Source: Novosphingobium sp. UBA1948 (GTDB lineage Bacteria > Pseudomonadota > Alphaproteobacteria > Sphingomonadales > Sphingomonadaceae). Taken from it: a stretch of DNA of 5,428 nucleotides. How positions within the stretch are numbered: the stretch's first letter is position 1; each line of letters starts with the position of its first letter. The stretch lies in contig DDES01000133.1 of NCBI GenBank assembly GCA_002336765.1, forward strand, positions 1,924 to 7,351. The letters are read 5' to 3'. The position numbers and the translations under genes were made by a program. This document shows, in pieces, positions 1 to 5,008 of this stretch. The notes under the pieces were generated by a model. It saw only the letters and a program-made list of their open reading frames with translations. It did not search any database and was not told where the DNA came from.

Positions 1-285
1 AACAACAACGCCTATTGCCAGGACAGCCCGATCGGCTGGATCGACTGGTCGGCGCGCGATACCGCGTTGGAGGATTATGTGGCCCACCTCGCCGCGCGGC
101 GTGCCGCAGGCGACTATGCGCAATTTCCCCGCGCGGGCCAATGGCTGCGCGCGGATGGGGCGACGATGCAGGCCCCTGATTGGGAAACAGCGGGGGCGGG
201 CTCTGTGCGATTCGTGTCGCAAGATAGTGTCCGGTCGCTGGGTTTTATCATCGACCGTGCAGCGCGATCTGTATCAATATACTGA
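1..285 (+). CDS. glgX: Glycogen debranching enzyme GlgX, C-terminal part (5' end outside window)
   Basis: The reading frame is open from base 1 and ends at TGA 283-285, giving 94 visible residues. The first 16 residues, NNNAYCQDSPIGWIDW, match the highly conserved NNAYCQD...W.DW segment of GlgX-type glycogen debranching enzymes (GH13, isoamylase-like), which cut alpha-1,6 branches from phosphorylase-trimmed glycogen in the cytoplasm. Further on, WLRADGATMQAPDW (about residues 49-61) fits the W..DG..M...DW pattern at the start of the C-terminal beta domain. The frame then ends only about 33 residues later, which looks short: from family knowledge I would expect a longer beta-sandwich tail. The last codons are less GC-biased than the rest. 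The catalytic residues lie upstream and cannot be checked. An isoamylase/TreX-type relative is possible. No intrinsic terminator follows. Confidence 0.87.
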   Translation, partial: NNNAYCQDSPIGWIDWSARDTALEDYVAHLAARRAAGDYAQFPRAGQWLRADGATMQAPDWETAGAGSVRFVSQDSVRSLGFIIDRAARSVSIY

Positions 286-341
286 AAATAAAAGATAATT
301 AGTCGAGTCTTTGGACCTGTTCGCCACACTCCATGTTGTTA

Positions 342-355
342 CAAGATATATCTTG
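342..355. promoter_or_regulatory. Perfect 14-bp palindrome, probable PadR operator
   Basis: CAAGATATATCTTG is identical to its reverse complement. It sits 56 bp upstream of the PadR start codon, in an AT-rich stretch, and its last three bases overlap the proposed -35 box. PadR repressors bind as dimers to AT-rich inverted repeats and commonly repress their own gene. The position suits autorepression. Loose half-site-like AAGATA/TATCTT strings also occur at 292-297 and 375-380. Operator function is inferred from position and symmetry. Confidence 0.6.
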
Positions 356-380
356 AAATAATCGATTAGTGTCTTATCTT
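353..380 (+). promoter_or_regulatory. Probable promoter of the PadR-DUF2218 operon
   Basis: TTGAAA (353-358) differs from the TTGACA -35 consensus at one base. TATCTT (375-380) matches the -10 consensus at four of six bases, with a 16-bp spacer. Transcription would start near 387, leaving a leader of about 24 nt that contains the AGGAG ribosome site at 401-405. The palindrome at 342-355 overlaps the -35 box. Called by eye. Confidence 0.4.
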
Positions 381-410
381 CCCGTCATGAGCCGAATGAC
401 AGGAGATTTT

Positions 411-1109
411 ATGTTCGGATTTGAAAAGATGCAGGAGCGCCGCCTCCACCGCGCCCGCAAGATCGCGCATCGTATGGAGCGTGTGATGGAACGTCGGGCG
501 GGTTTTATGGCGGCGGCGATGGATTGTGCCCCCTTTGGTGACGGGCCTTTCGGTGGCCCGATGGGGCGGGGCTTTGGCGGTCGTGGTGGATTCGGCGGGC
601 CGCGCGGTGGGGGATCTCATGGTGGCGGGCCTCATGGTGGGGGGCGGCGCGCCAAGCGGTTCGAGGGCGAGGAATTGCGCCTGCTGGTCTTGGGCCTGTT
701 GGCCGAGGAAGCCCAGCATGGCTATCAACTGATCCGCAGCTTTGGCGAGAAGTCGGGTGGCGCCTATCAGCCCAGCCCCGGCGTGCTCTATCCGCTGCTG
801 GCGCTGCTCGAGGATATGGGTCTGGTGAAGGAAACCGCCAGCGAGGGCAGTCGCCGCCAGTTCGCCCTGACCGAGGCGGGCGAGGCGGAACTGGCGGAAA
901 AGCGGGCCGACTATGATGCGCTGGTCGAGCGTCTGGCCGCGCTGGCCGAGGAGGTCGGGCGCACCGATGCCGCCCCCGTGCGCCGCGCGGTGCACAATCT
1001 GCGCAGCGCCGTGATCGAGCGGCTTGCCCGCGCGGGCACCGCCGAGGATATCGCCTTTGATGTGGCGAAGATCATCGATGAGGCCACCCAGAAGATCGAG
1101 AGGCTTTGA
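411..1109 (+). CDS. PadR-family transcriptional regulator with glycine-rich N-terminal extension
   Basis: This is a 232-residue protein. The ATG at 411 is preferred over the in-frame GTG at 369 because AGGAG (401-405) lies 5 nt upstream. Residues 1-35 are basic and likely helical, 42-78 are a Gly/Arg/His low-complexity linker (GGRGGFGG, HGGGPHGGG), and about 88-155 form the PadR winged helix (LRLLVLGLLAEEAQHGYQLI, then PSPGVLYPLLALLEDMGLV and the wing up to RRQFALTEAG). Residues 160-232 are helical, fitting the usual PadR dimerisation helix. PadR proteins are cytoplasmic, usually repressors that respond to small molecules; the ligand here cannot be read from sequence. The gene is followed 5 nt later by a DUF2218 gene, probably co-transcribed and a likely co-regulated partner. 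A palindromic operator upstream suggests autorepression. Family assignment is firm; the regulated process is unknown. Confidence 0.92.
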   Translation: MFGFEKMQERRLHRARKIAHRMERVMERRAGFMAAAMDCAPFGDGPFGGPMGRGFGGRGGFGGPRGGGSHGGGPHGGGRRAKRFEGEELRLLVLGLLAEEAQHGYQLIRSFGEKSGGAYQPSPGVLYPLLALLEDMGLVKETASEGSRRQFALTEAGEAELAEKRADYDALVERLAALAEEVGRTDAAPVRRAVHNLRSAVIERLARAGTAEDIAFDVAKIIDEATQKIERL

Positions 1110-1114
1110 ACACT

Positions 1115-1396
1115 ATGACCACCAGCACAGCCATCGTGCCGACCGCCAGCGCCAGTCGCTATCTGCAGCAATTGTGCAAGCATTGGGGGCACAAGTTCAC
1201 CGTGGACTTTACCCCCGAGGCGGGTCGGATCGACTTTCCGATGGGGCCGATCGCAATGACGGCCTCACCCGAGGCGCTGACCGTCACGCTTCATCCCGCG
1301 CCCGAGGCCGATCCGGCGCGGATGCGGCAGGTGGTGGCCGAGCATCTCAACCGCTTTGCCCATCGCGAGGGGGAATTGGTGTTCGACTGGTCGTAA
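1115..1396 (+). CDS. DUF2218 family protein
   Basis: This is a 93-residue soluble protein with no signal peptide or membrane segment. It has the DUF2218 pattern: SRYLQQLCKHWGHKF (residues 14-28), GRID (37-40), a TVTLH strand (56-60), and a C-terminal helix and strand EHLNRFAHREGELVFDW (76-92). The conserved Cys/His residues (C21, H23, H26, H60, H77, H83) could bind a metal or cofactor, but that is speculation; the family has no established activity that I can name. I chose ATG 1115, with GAGAGG at 1098-1103, which lies 11 nt upstream. A TTG at 1106, overlapping the PadR stop, is in frame and would add three residues. The short gap to the PadR gene implies one operon and translational coupling, so this is probably the gene or one of the genes that PadR controls. 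Confidence 0.85.
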   Translation: MTTSTAIVPTASASRYLQQLCKHWGHKFTVDFTPEAGRIDFPMGPIAMTASPEALTVTLHPAPEADPARMRQVVAEHLNRFAHREGELVFDWS

Positions 1397-1456
1397 CGCA
1401 ATTCCGTTCATCGACGAGCCATCGGGTCTGCGCTATCTGGCTTATTGCCGCATCGG

Positions 1457-1497
1457 GGCAGGCTGGGGCAGGGGAAATGTCCTGAGCCCTGCTTGCC
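1457..1497 (+). repeat. Imperfect long hairpin between DUF2218 and cytochrome c genes
   Basis: GGCAGGC (1457-1463) pairs with GCTTGCC (1491-1497), including one G-T wobble. After a T/T mismatch, GGG (1465-1467) pairs with CCC (1487-1489). After a small internal loop, CAGG (1469-1472) pairs with CCTG (1481-1484). No T-run follows, so it is not a standard intrinsic terminator. It could stop or stabilise the DUF2218 transcript or lie in the cytochrome leader. The remainder of the 177-bp gap (1397-1573) shows nothing else I can support. Confidence 0.35.
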
Positions 1498-1573
1498 ACG
1501 ATGCATCCGCAACAGGCATGACCACCCCCGAGCCGGATCCGATCCGATTCGAGAGCCAGAGAAGAGGACTGAC

Positions 1574-1948
1574 ATGAAGACGCTGCTGACCCCCGCCGCC
1601 GCGCTGCTCGTTGCGGCCATTGCCACCCCCGCCGCTGCCGCTGGCGATGCCACCAAGGGCGCTGCCGCCTTCAAGACCAAGTGCCAGATCTGCCACACGA
1701 TTGCCGCTGGGCAAAAGGGCATGATTGGCCCGAACCTGCGCGGCGTGATCGGCCGCAAGGCTGGCAGCAGCGATTTCGCGATGTATTCGCCCCAGCTCAA
1801 GGCTTTCGGCAAGCCGTGGAACGCCGCCCTTCTCGACCAGTGGTTGACCGGCCCCGCCAAGATGGTGCCCGGTGCGCGTATGGCCTTTATGTTGCCCGCC
1901 AAGGCGGACCGCGACGATATCATCGCCTATCTGGCGACCCAGAAGTAA
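1574..1948 (+). CDS. Periplasmic class I c-type cytochrome
   Basis: This is a 124-residue precursor. The signal peptide is MKT plus a hydrophobic Ala/Leu stretch, with likely cleavage after the Ala run at residues 20-23, so the mature protein is about 101 residues, which is normal for a small monohaem cytochrome c. The haem site is CQICH at residues 37-41 (two thioether Cys and the proximal His). IGPNLRGVIGRKAG (51-64) is the conserved segment after the haem. VPGARMAF (98-105) contains M103, the likely distal axial ligand, and DDIIAYLATQ (114-123) is the C-terminal helix. It probably carries electrons in the periplasm between respiratory complexes or dehydrogenases; the partner is unknown. 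The start is supported by AGAGGA at 1563-1568. It appears monocistronic, with a strong terminator 23 nt downstream. The signal peptide and single CXXCH argue against a multihaem or membrane-anchored form. Confidence 0.93.
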   Translation: MKTLLTPAAALLVAAIATPAAAAGDATKGAAAFKTKCQICHTIAAGQKGMIGPNLRGVIGRKAGSSDFAMYSPQLKAFGKPWNAALLDQWLTGPAKMVPGARMAFMLPAKADRDDIIAYLATQK

Positions 1949-1970
1949 GGCTTCGGCCTTGCCATGACAG

Positions 1971-2000
1971 GGGCGGGCGGGGAAACCTGCCCGCCCTTTT
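1971..2000 (+). terminator. Rho-independent terminator of the cytochrome c gene
   Basis: An 11-bp GC-rich stem (1971-1981 with 1986-1996, one G-T wobble) closes a GAAA tetraloop (1982-1985) and is followed by four T residues (1997-2000). It begins 23 nt after the cytochrome stop codon. The U-tract is short, but the very stable stem and tetraloop make termination likely. Confidence 0.82.
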
Positions 2001-2062
2001 CGTATGCACGCATATTGCATGGACTCTTGGGTTTACCGCGCGGATCGCCTAAGAAGCCGCTT

Positions 2063-2503
2063 ATGATAGCCCATACCATTCAACTCGCCCTTGCCCCTGT
2101 GTTTGTTCTGGTGGCGATCGGCAACATCATGAACATCCTGTCCACCCGCCTTGGCCGCATTGTTGATCGCGCGCGCAAACTGCAGGCGCTGCACGCCGAA
2201 ACCAGTGGCCCCGCGCATGATCTGGTGGTGCTGGAAATGCGGCAGGTCGATACGCGCATCCAGCTCAACACACAGGCGATCCGCGTGTTGGTGATGGCAG
2301 GCCTTGGTATTGGCACCACGGTGGCGGCGCTGTTTATCGAGGAAATGGTCAACGTGCCGCTCGAACGCGTGGCAGCGGGCATCTTTCTGGGCGCGATCAG
2401 CTTGCTGATGTGGGGCCTGTGGCTATTCCTGCGGGAAACGCAGGTGGCCGCCGAAAGCCTGCGCATCCCCGAAAGCTATCTGGAAAGCCACCGCGAGATC
2501 TAG
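2063..2503 (+). CDS. DUF2721 family integral membrane protein
   Basis: This is a 146-residue inner-membrane protein of unknown function. TM1 is about residues 6-27 (IQLALAPVFVLVAIGNIMNI), followed by the family-typical basic segment TRLGRIVDRARKL (28-40). A soluble, mostly helical stretch (41-72) follows, with TM2 at about 73-92 and TM3 at about 102-124, then a charged tail. The pattern IQ.ALAPVF...IG...N.L..RL.RIVDRAR is typical of DUF2721. The ATG at 2063 places the hydrophobic helix at the N-terminus as in the family; an in-frame upstream ATG at 1964 would translate through the preceding terminator and is unlikely. The ribosome site is weak (AAGAAG, 2051-2056). The gene stands alone behind a terminator and converges with the lipoprotein gene: its TAG (2501-2503) interlocks with that gene's TAG on the other strand. 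Confidence 0.85.
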   Translation: MIAHTIQLALAPVFVLVAIGNIMNILSTRLGRIVDRARKLQALHAETSGPAHDLVVLEMRQVDTRIQLNTQAIRVLVMAGLGIGTTVAALFIEEMVNVPLERVAAGIFLGAISLLMWGLWLFLRETQVAAESLRIPESYLESHREI

Positions 2504-2898
2504 GGCTTCGCGGTCGAAGCCGCCTCCGTCTCGTGTTCTTCATGACGGTGGTTCAAAAGTTTGAGGGGAAGGTGGGGCAATGTTTTGCCATCCGCCTGCC
2601 ACGGGTTCATGGTGATGCAAAAGCCGCTAAGGTTGCCGCATTGGCGGATTTCGCCGGTCTGGCTGTCGGCCGTGACAATGACGATGTCATCATCGGCCAG
2701 ACGGGCCAGCGCAGGGTCTTTGGGATCTTGCGCCTGCGCCGCTTCGCGCCATGTGGTGTCGGTACTATAGAGGCCGATCCCCGCATAGCGCCCGCGTGTG
2801 GCGGTTGAGCCGTCAGGGAATGCGCTCTCGACCTTCTGGCAACTGCACAGGGTGAGGAGGATGACCGCTGAAAGCGGGGCTTTGGGCAAGGTGGGCAT
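2500..2898 (-). CDS. Small predicted lipoprotein, function unknown
   Basis: This is a 132-residue protein. A short positively charged N-terminus and hydrophobic core (LSAVILLTLCSC) end in a lipobox-like LCSC, so C20 is the likely lipidated residue; Q21 at +2 is compatible with outer-membrane sorting. The mature part contains ARLADDDIVIVTADSQTGEI (65-84) and two cysteines, C87 and C94, in a QCGNLSGFC segment that could form a disulfide. The C-terminal 18 residues are polar, with several His and Glu. I do not recognise a named family; it resembles lineage-restricted sphingomonad lipoproteins only in style. ATG 2898 is chosen because GGAG lies 6 nt upstream and the signal peptide begins there; the in-frame ATG at 2949 adds 17 residues that would spoil the signal. 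It is divergent from purU and convergent with the DUF2721 gene, overlapping it by 4 bp. Confidence 0.72.
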   Translation of the reverse strand: MPTLPKAPLSAVILLTLCSCQKVESAFPDGSTATRGRYAGIGLYSTDTTWREAAQAQDPKDPALARLADDDIVIVTADSQTGEIRQCGNLSGFCITMNPWQADGKTLPHLPLKLLNHRHEEHETEAASTAKP

Positions 2899-2924
2899 GG
2901 TGGCTCCGTGTCTTGGTATCGCGC

Positions 2925-2972
2925 CAGCATGCCATGTTGGCCGCAGCATGGCCAGCCTTGCGGGGCATGCTG
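2925..2972. repeat. Nested inverted repeats and 19-bp-spaced GCATG boxes in the divergent lipoprotein/purU region
   Basis: CAGCATGCC (2925-2933) is the exact reverse complement of GGCATGCTG (2964-2972). Between them, TGGCC (2938-2942) pairs with GGCCA (2950-2954). GCATG occurs at 2927, 2946 and 2965, exactly 19 bp apart. This lies between the divergent starts at 2898 and 3045, so it could be an operator for either gene or a structured leader. No known riboswitch consensus is visible. Confidence 0.4.
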
Positions 2973-3044
2973 ATCCCCCCTCTTGCCAAGCCGCCCCGGG
3001 AACGGCATGGCGCTGCGCGATTGCGATGAAAAGGAAAGTCCTGC

Positions 3045-3917
3045 GTGGAGAGCCCGACCCAGCCTGTTATCTGCACGCTCAGCCTGTCCTGCGCGGACCA
3101 GCCTGGGCTGGTGGCCAAGGTGGCCGGTTATCTGGCAGGGCGCGGCGCCAATATCCATGATGCGCAGCAGTTCAATGACCGGCTGACCGACCGCTTCTTC
3201 ATGCGCGTGGTGTTCGAACTGGCGGCGGGCGACACGGCTTCCTCCTGCCGCGAGGGCTTTGCGGGCATGGGCCACGCGCTGGCGATGGATTGGCGGATGC
3301 GCGTCCATTCCCAGCGGCAGAAGGTGTTGCTGCTGGTCAGCAAGTTTGACCATTGCCTGTCGGATCTGCTCTATCGCTGGCGCATTGGCGAGATCGATAT
3401 GGATGTGGTGGGTGTGGTGTCCAACCATCCGCAAAGCGCGATGACCACCAATCTAATCGGCGATCTGCCCTTCCACCACCTGCCGATCACGCGCGACACC
3501 AAGCCGCAGCAGGAGGCCCGCATCAAGGCGATTGTCGAGGAAAGCGGCGCCGAGCTGGTGGTGCTGGCGCGCTATATGCAGATCCTGAGCGACGATCTGG
3601 CGGCTTTCCTGTCGGGGCGCTGCATCAACATCCACCACTCCTTCCTGCCCGGCTTCAAGGGCGCCAAGCCCTATCATCAGGCCCATGCGCGGGGTGTGAA
3701 GATGATCGGCGCGACGGCGCATTATGTCACGGCCGATCTGGATGAAGGCCCGATCATCGCGCAGGATGTTGGCCTGATCAGCCATGCCGACACGCCCGAC
3801 GATCTGGTGCGCAAGGGCCGCGACATCGAACGTCGCGTGCTGGCCGAGGCGGTGAAGGCGCATCTGGAGGACCGCGTGCTGCTTAATGGCACGCGTACGG
3901 TTGTCTTTCGGGGCTAG
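3045..3917 (+). CDS. purU: Formyltetrahydrofolate deformylase PurU
   Basis: This is a 290-residue cytoplasmic enzyme, a normal PurU length. It hydrolyses 10-formyltetrahydrofolate to tetrahydrofolate and formate, balancing the one-carbon pool and supplying formate. The N-terminal ACT domain is about residues 7-82 (CADQPGLVAKVAGYLAGRGAN, then the RFFMRVVFE strand). The formyltransferase fold is about 92-285: VLLLVSKFDHCLSDLLYRW, VVGVVSNH, then the catalytic region CINIHHSFLPGFKGAKPYHQA (193-213). By alignment to E. coli PurN N106/H108/D144, the catalytic triad is N195, H197 and D233 (in ADLDEGPII), with H226 matching H137; all are present. The start is GTG 3045 with AAGGAAA at 3031-3037, 7 nt upstream. 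No riboswitch is seen upstream. The gene converges on lysR, and their stop codons interlock at 3914-3917. The ACT domain separates PurU from PurN. Confidence 0.95.
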   Translation: MESPTQPVICTLSLSCADQPGLVAKVAGYLAGRGANIHDAQQFNDRLTDRFFMRVVFELAAGDTASSCREGFAGMGHALAMDWRMRVHSQRQKVLLLVSKFDHCLSDLLYRWRIGEIDMDVVGVVSNHPQSAMTTNLIGDLPFHHLPITRDTKPQQEARIKAIVEESGAELVVLARYMQILSDDLAAFLSGRCINIHHSFLPGFKGAKPYHQAHARGVKMIGATAHYVTADLDEGPIIAQDVGLISHADTPDDLVRKGRDIERRVLAEAVKAHLEDRVLLNGTRTVVFRG

Positions 3918-4774
3918 TCGATCCGCAGGCCACCTGCGCGGCGGAACAGTTCGAGCACCAGCGGATCGCGTTCCTCGGCGCGGATCGCGGCCTGAAACTC
4001 GATGGCGCGTTGCGGGCGTTCGCGTATTTCCACCAGTTCCCCCTGGGCCAGCGCGCCGCGCACCATGGTTTCGGGCAGCAGCGCCATGCCTTGGCCCGCC
4101 ACGATAATGTCGATCAACATGCGCGCGTTGTTGCAGGTGCGGATCGCGGGCAGGGCGTCCACCGAGAGGGTCTCCAGCATCACCTGATGCAGCGGCGAGG
4201 CGCGCGGCAGCGACCACAGCGGCAGTTGCGCGCCTTGCGCCAGCGCCGCCGCGCTGTGGGGCGAAGCCAGCCAGCGTAAGGCGACCGCGCCGATCGAGGC
4301 CGTTACCACACCGGGGCTGGCCACGGGGCCGGCCAGAAACACCAGATCGCTCTTGCCGCCCAGCAGATCTTGCAACATCTGCGCCGTGAGGTTGATACCG
4401 ATATCGAGCGTGACGGCAGGAAAATCGCGCTCCACCTCGGCCACGAAAGCGGGCAGGCAGGACGCCGCCGCGATCTCGCCGGTGCCGATGCGCACCACGC
4501 CGCGTGCCCCCGCCTGATTGTCCGCCGCCAGCGTCCGCTCCAGCGCGGCCCACAAAGGCTCGGTATCACGTACCAGTTGCCGCCCGCGCACGGTCAGCAT
4601 CATGCGCCGCCCCTCGCGCTGGAACAGGGGATAGCCGATCTGCGCCTCCAGCTCGCGCACGCGGGCCGAGATGGTGGGTTGGGTGGTGTTGAGCCGCTCC
4701 GCCGCCGCGGCGAACGTGCCGAGGCGGGCGATCCAGAGCAGGGTTTCGAGGTGGTAGAGCGCGATGCGGTTCAT
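3914..4774 (-). CDS. LysR-type transcriptional regulator, divergent from scoA
   Basis: This is a 286-residue protein, typical for LysR regulators. The N-terminal winged HTH covers about residues 6-64 (HLETLLWIARLGTFAAAAERL, TTQPTISARVRELEAQIGYPLFQR, then MLTVRGRQLV). A linker helix runs to about 88, and the effector-binding domain covers about 92-283 (GVVRIGTGE, LDIGINLTAQMLQDLLGGKSDLVFLAGP, IIVAGQGMALLPETMV). LysR regulators usually activate a divergent operon in response to a metabolite, which points to scoA; the effector cannot be read from sequence. ATG 4774 is chosen because the family N-terminus (MNRIALYHLETLL) begins there. It has no SD at normal distance: the only good one, GGAGG (4793-4797, minus strand), is 18 nt away and better placed for a five-codon mini-ORF ending at the lysR start. 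The SD lies within a repeat unit. Confidence 0.9.
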   Translation of the reverse strand: MNRIALYHLETLLWIARLGTFAAAAERLNTTQPTISARVRELEAQIGYPLFQREGRRMMLTVRGRQLVRDTEPLWAALERTLAADNQAGARGVVRIGTGEIAAASCLPAFVAEVERDFPAVTLDIGINLTAQMLQDLLGGKSDLVFLAGPVASPGVVTASIGAVALRWLASPHSAAALAQGAQLPLWSLPRASPLHQVMLETLSVDALPAIRTCNNARMLIDIIVAGQGMALLPETMVRGALAQGELVEIRERPQRAIEFQAAIRAEERDPLVLELFRRAGGLRID

Positions 4775-4788
4775 AGGGTTTGTCTCAT
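4771..4788 (-). CDS. Possible five-codon leader ORF (MRQTL) coupled to lysR
   Basis: On the minus strand, GGAGG (4797-4793) is followed 4 nt later by ATG (4788-4786), four codons, and TGA (4773-4771). The TGA overlaps the lysR ATG (4774-4772) as ATGA. The arrangement suits translational coupling: ribosomes load at the strong SD, translate MRQTL and re-initiate on lysR. It may instead be an accident of a repeat element supplying GGAGG. No homology argument is possible at this length. Confidence 0.35.
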   Translation of the reverse strand: MRQTL

Positions 4789-4792
4789 TGTG

Positions 4793-4841
4793 CCTCCGGC
4801 GGGTTAGGGGTGTTACACCCTTAACAATCCCCAAAATGTCT
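4793..4841 (-). repeat. REP-like repeat unit, copy 1 (lysR-proximal)
   Basis: Read on the minus strand, the 49-nt unit runs AGACAT, a T-rich joint, GGGATTG, a hairpin and CCCGCCGGAGG. The hairpin (4804-4824) is a 21-bp near-perfect palindrome, TTAGGGGTGTTACACCCTTAA on the plus strand bar its last base pairings (one mismatch, G4807/T4821). It shares all three flanking blocks with copy 2 at 4948-4994 in inverted orientation, while the hairpin arms differ but still pair. Its terminal GGAGG serves as the ribosome site region of lysR. Alternatively the palindrome alone could be an autoregulatory LysR operator. Confidence 0.6.
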
Positions 4842-4947
4842 TCGTTGCGCCTAGCCAGCAGCCTTTCGCAGGACTTCAGCGCCGCAGGCTTTAAGGTCGC
4901 TTTGCGACGGAACAGATTTGACAGGTTTTCGTTAAGCCCTCGTCGGG

Positions 4948-4994
4948 AGACATAACGGGATTGCAAAGGGCGATGGCCCTTTGCCCGCCGGAGG
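4948..4994 (+). repeat. REP-like repeat unit, copy 2
   Basis: Read on the plus strand, the 47-nt unit runs AGACAT (4948-4953), GGGATTG (4958-4964), a perfect hairpin (GCAAAGGGC 4963-4971, loop GATG, GCCCTTTGC 4976-4984) and CCCGCCGGAGG (4984-4994). Its terminal GGAGG has no start codon at usable distance, so here it is not a ribosome site. No T-run follows the hairpin, which argues against a simple terminator. Confidence 0.6.
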
Positions 4995-5008
4995 TCCTTC
5001 TAAATCCA

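Larger units (their letters stand above)
4793..4994. mobile_element. Possible BIME- or MITE-like element formed by the two inverted units
   Basis: The two repeat units face each other, so the whole 202-bp segment is bounded by an exact 11-bp inverted repeat (CCTCCGGCGGG at 4793-4803, CCCGCCGGAGG at 4984-4994) that continues imperfectly for nearly 50 bp on each side. The 106-bp interior (4842-4947) has no convincing ORF; it holds a short hairpin GTCGC-TTT-GCGAC at 4896-4908. No clear target-site duplication is visible. This could be two REP units in inverted order (a BIME) or one non-autonomous insertion element. Proof needs copies elsewhere in the genome. Confidence 0.4.

Noticed and set aside
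366..995. 209-codon minus-strand frame opposite the PadR gene
   Set aside because: No recognisable domain, and the plus strand encodes a clear PadR winged helix.
1533..1550. GATCC-GATCC-GATTC tandem pentamers and the CGGATCCG palindrome
   Set aside because: Too short and too few units to separate from chance in GC-rich sequence.
1445..1573. Upstream extension of the cytochrome c reading frame
   Set aside because: It would bury the signal peptide behind 43 polar residues; AGAGGA and the signal sequence fix the start at 1574.
2899..3044. Riboswitch (ZTP, tetrahydrofolate or glycine) before purU
   Set aside because: I looked for the conserved blocks of these classes and did not find them; only simple inverted repeats are present.
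2607..3434. 275-codon minus-strand frame across the lipoprotein gene and purU start
   Set aside because: It overlaps the purU ACT domain and the better-supported lipoprotein frame, and has no domain pattern.
3453..4553. Long open frame on the minus strand opposite purU and in another frame of lysR
   Set aside because: Composition is Arg/Gly/Ala-rich with no domain; both overlapping genes are clearly real, so this is a GC-rich shadow.
4918..4923. Exact TTGACA on the plus strand, a possible -35 box
   Set aside because: No acceptable -10 hexamer lies 15-19 bp downstream; the nearest, CATAAC at 4951, is 27 bp away.
3914..4966. Longer lysR reading frame starting at 4966 on the minus strand
   Set aside because: The extra 64 residues have no LysR homology pattern, cross the repeat units, and lack a ribosome site; the family N-terminus starts at 4774.
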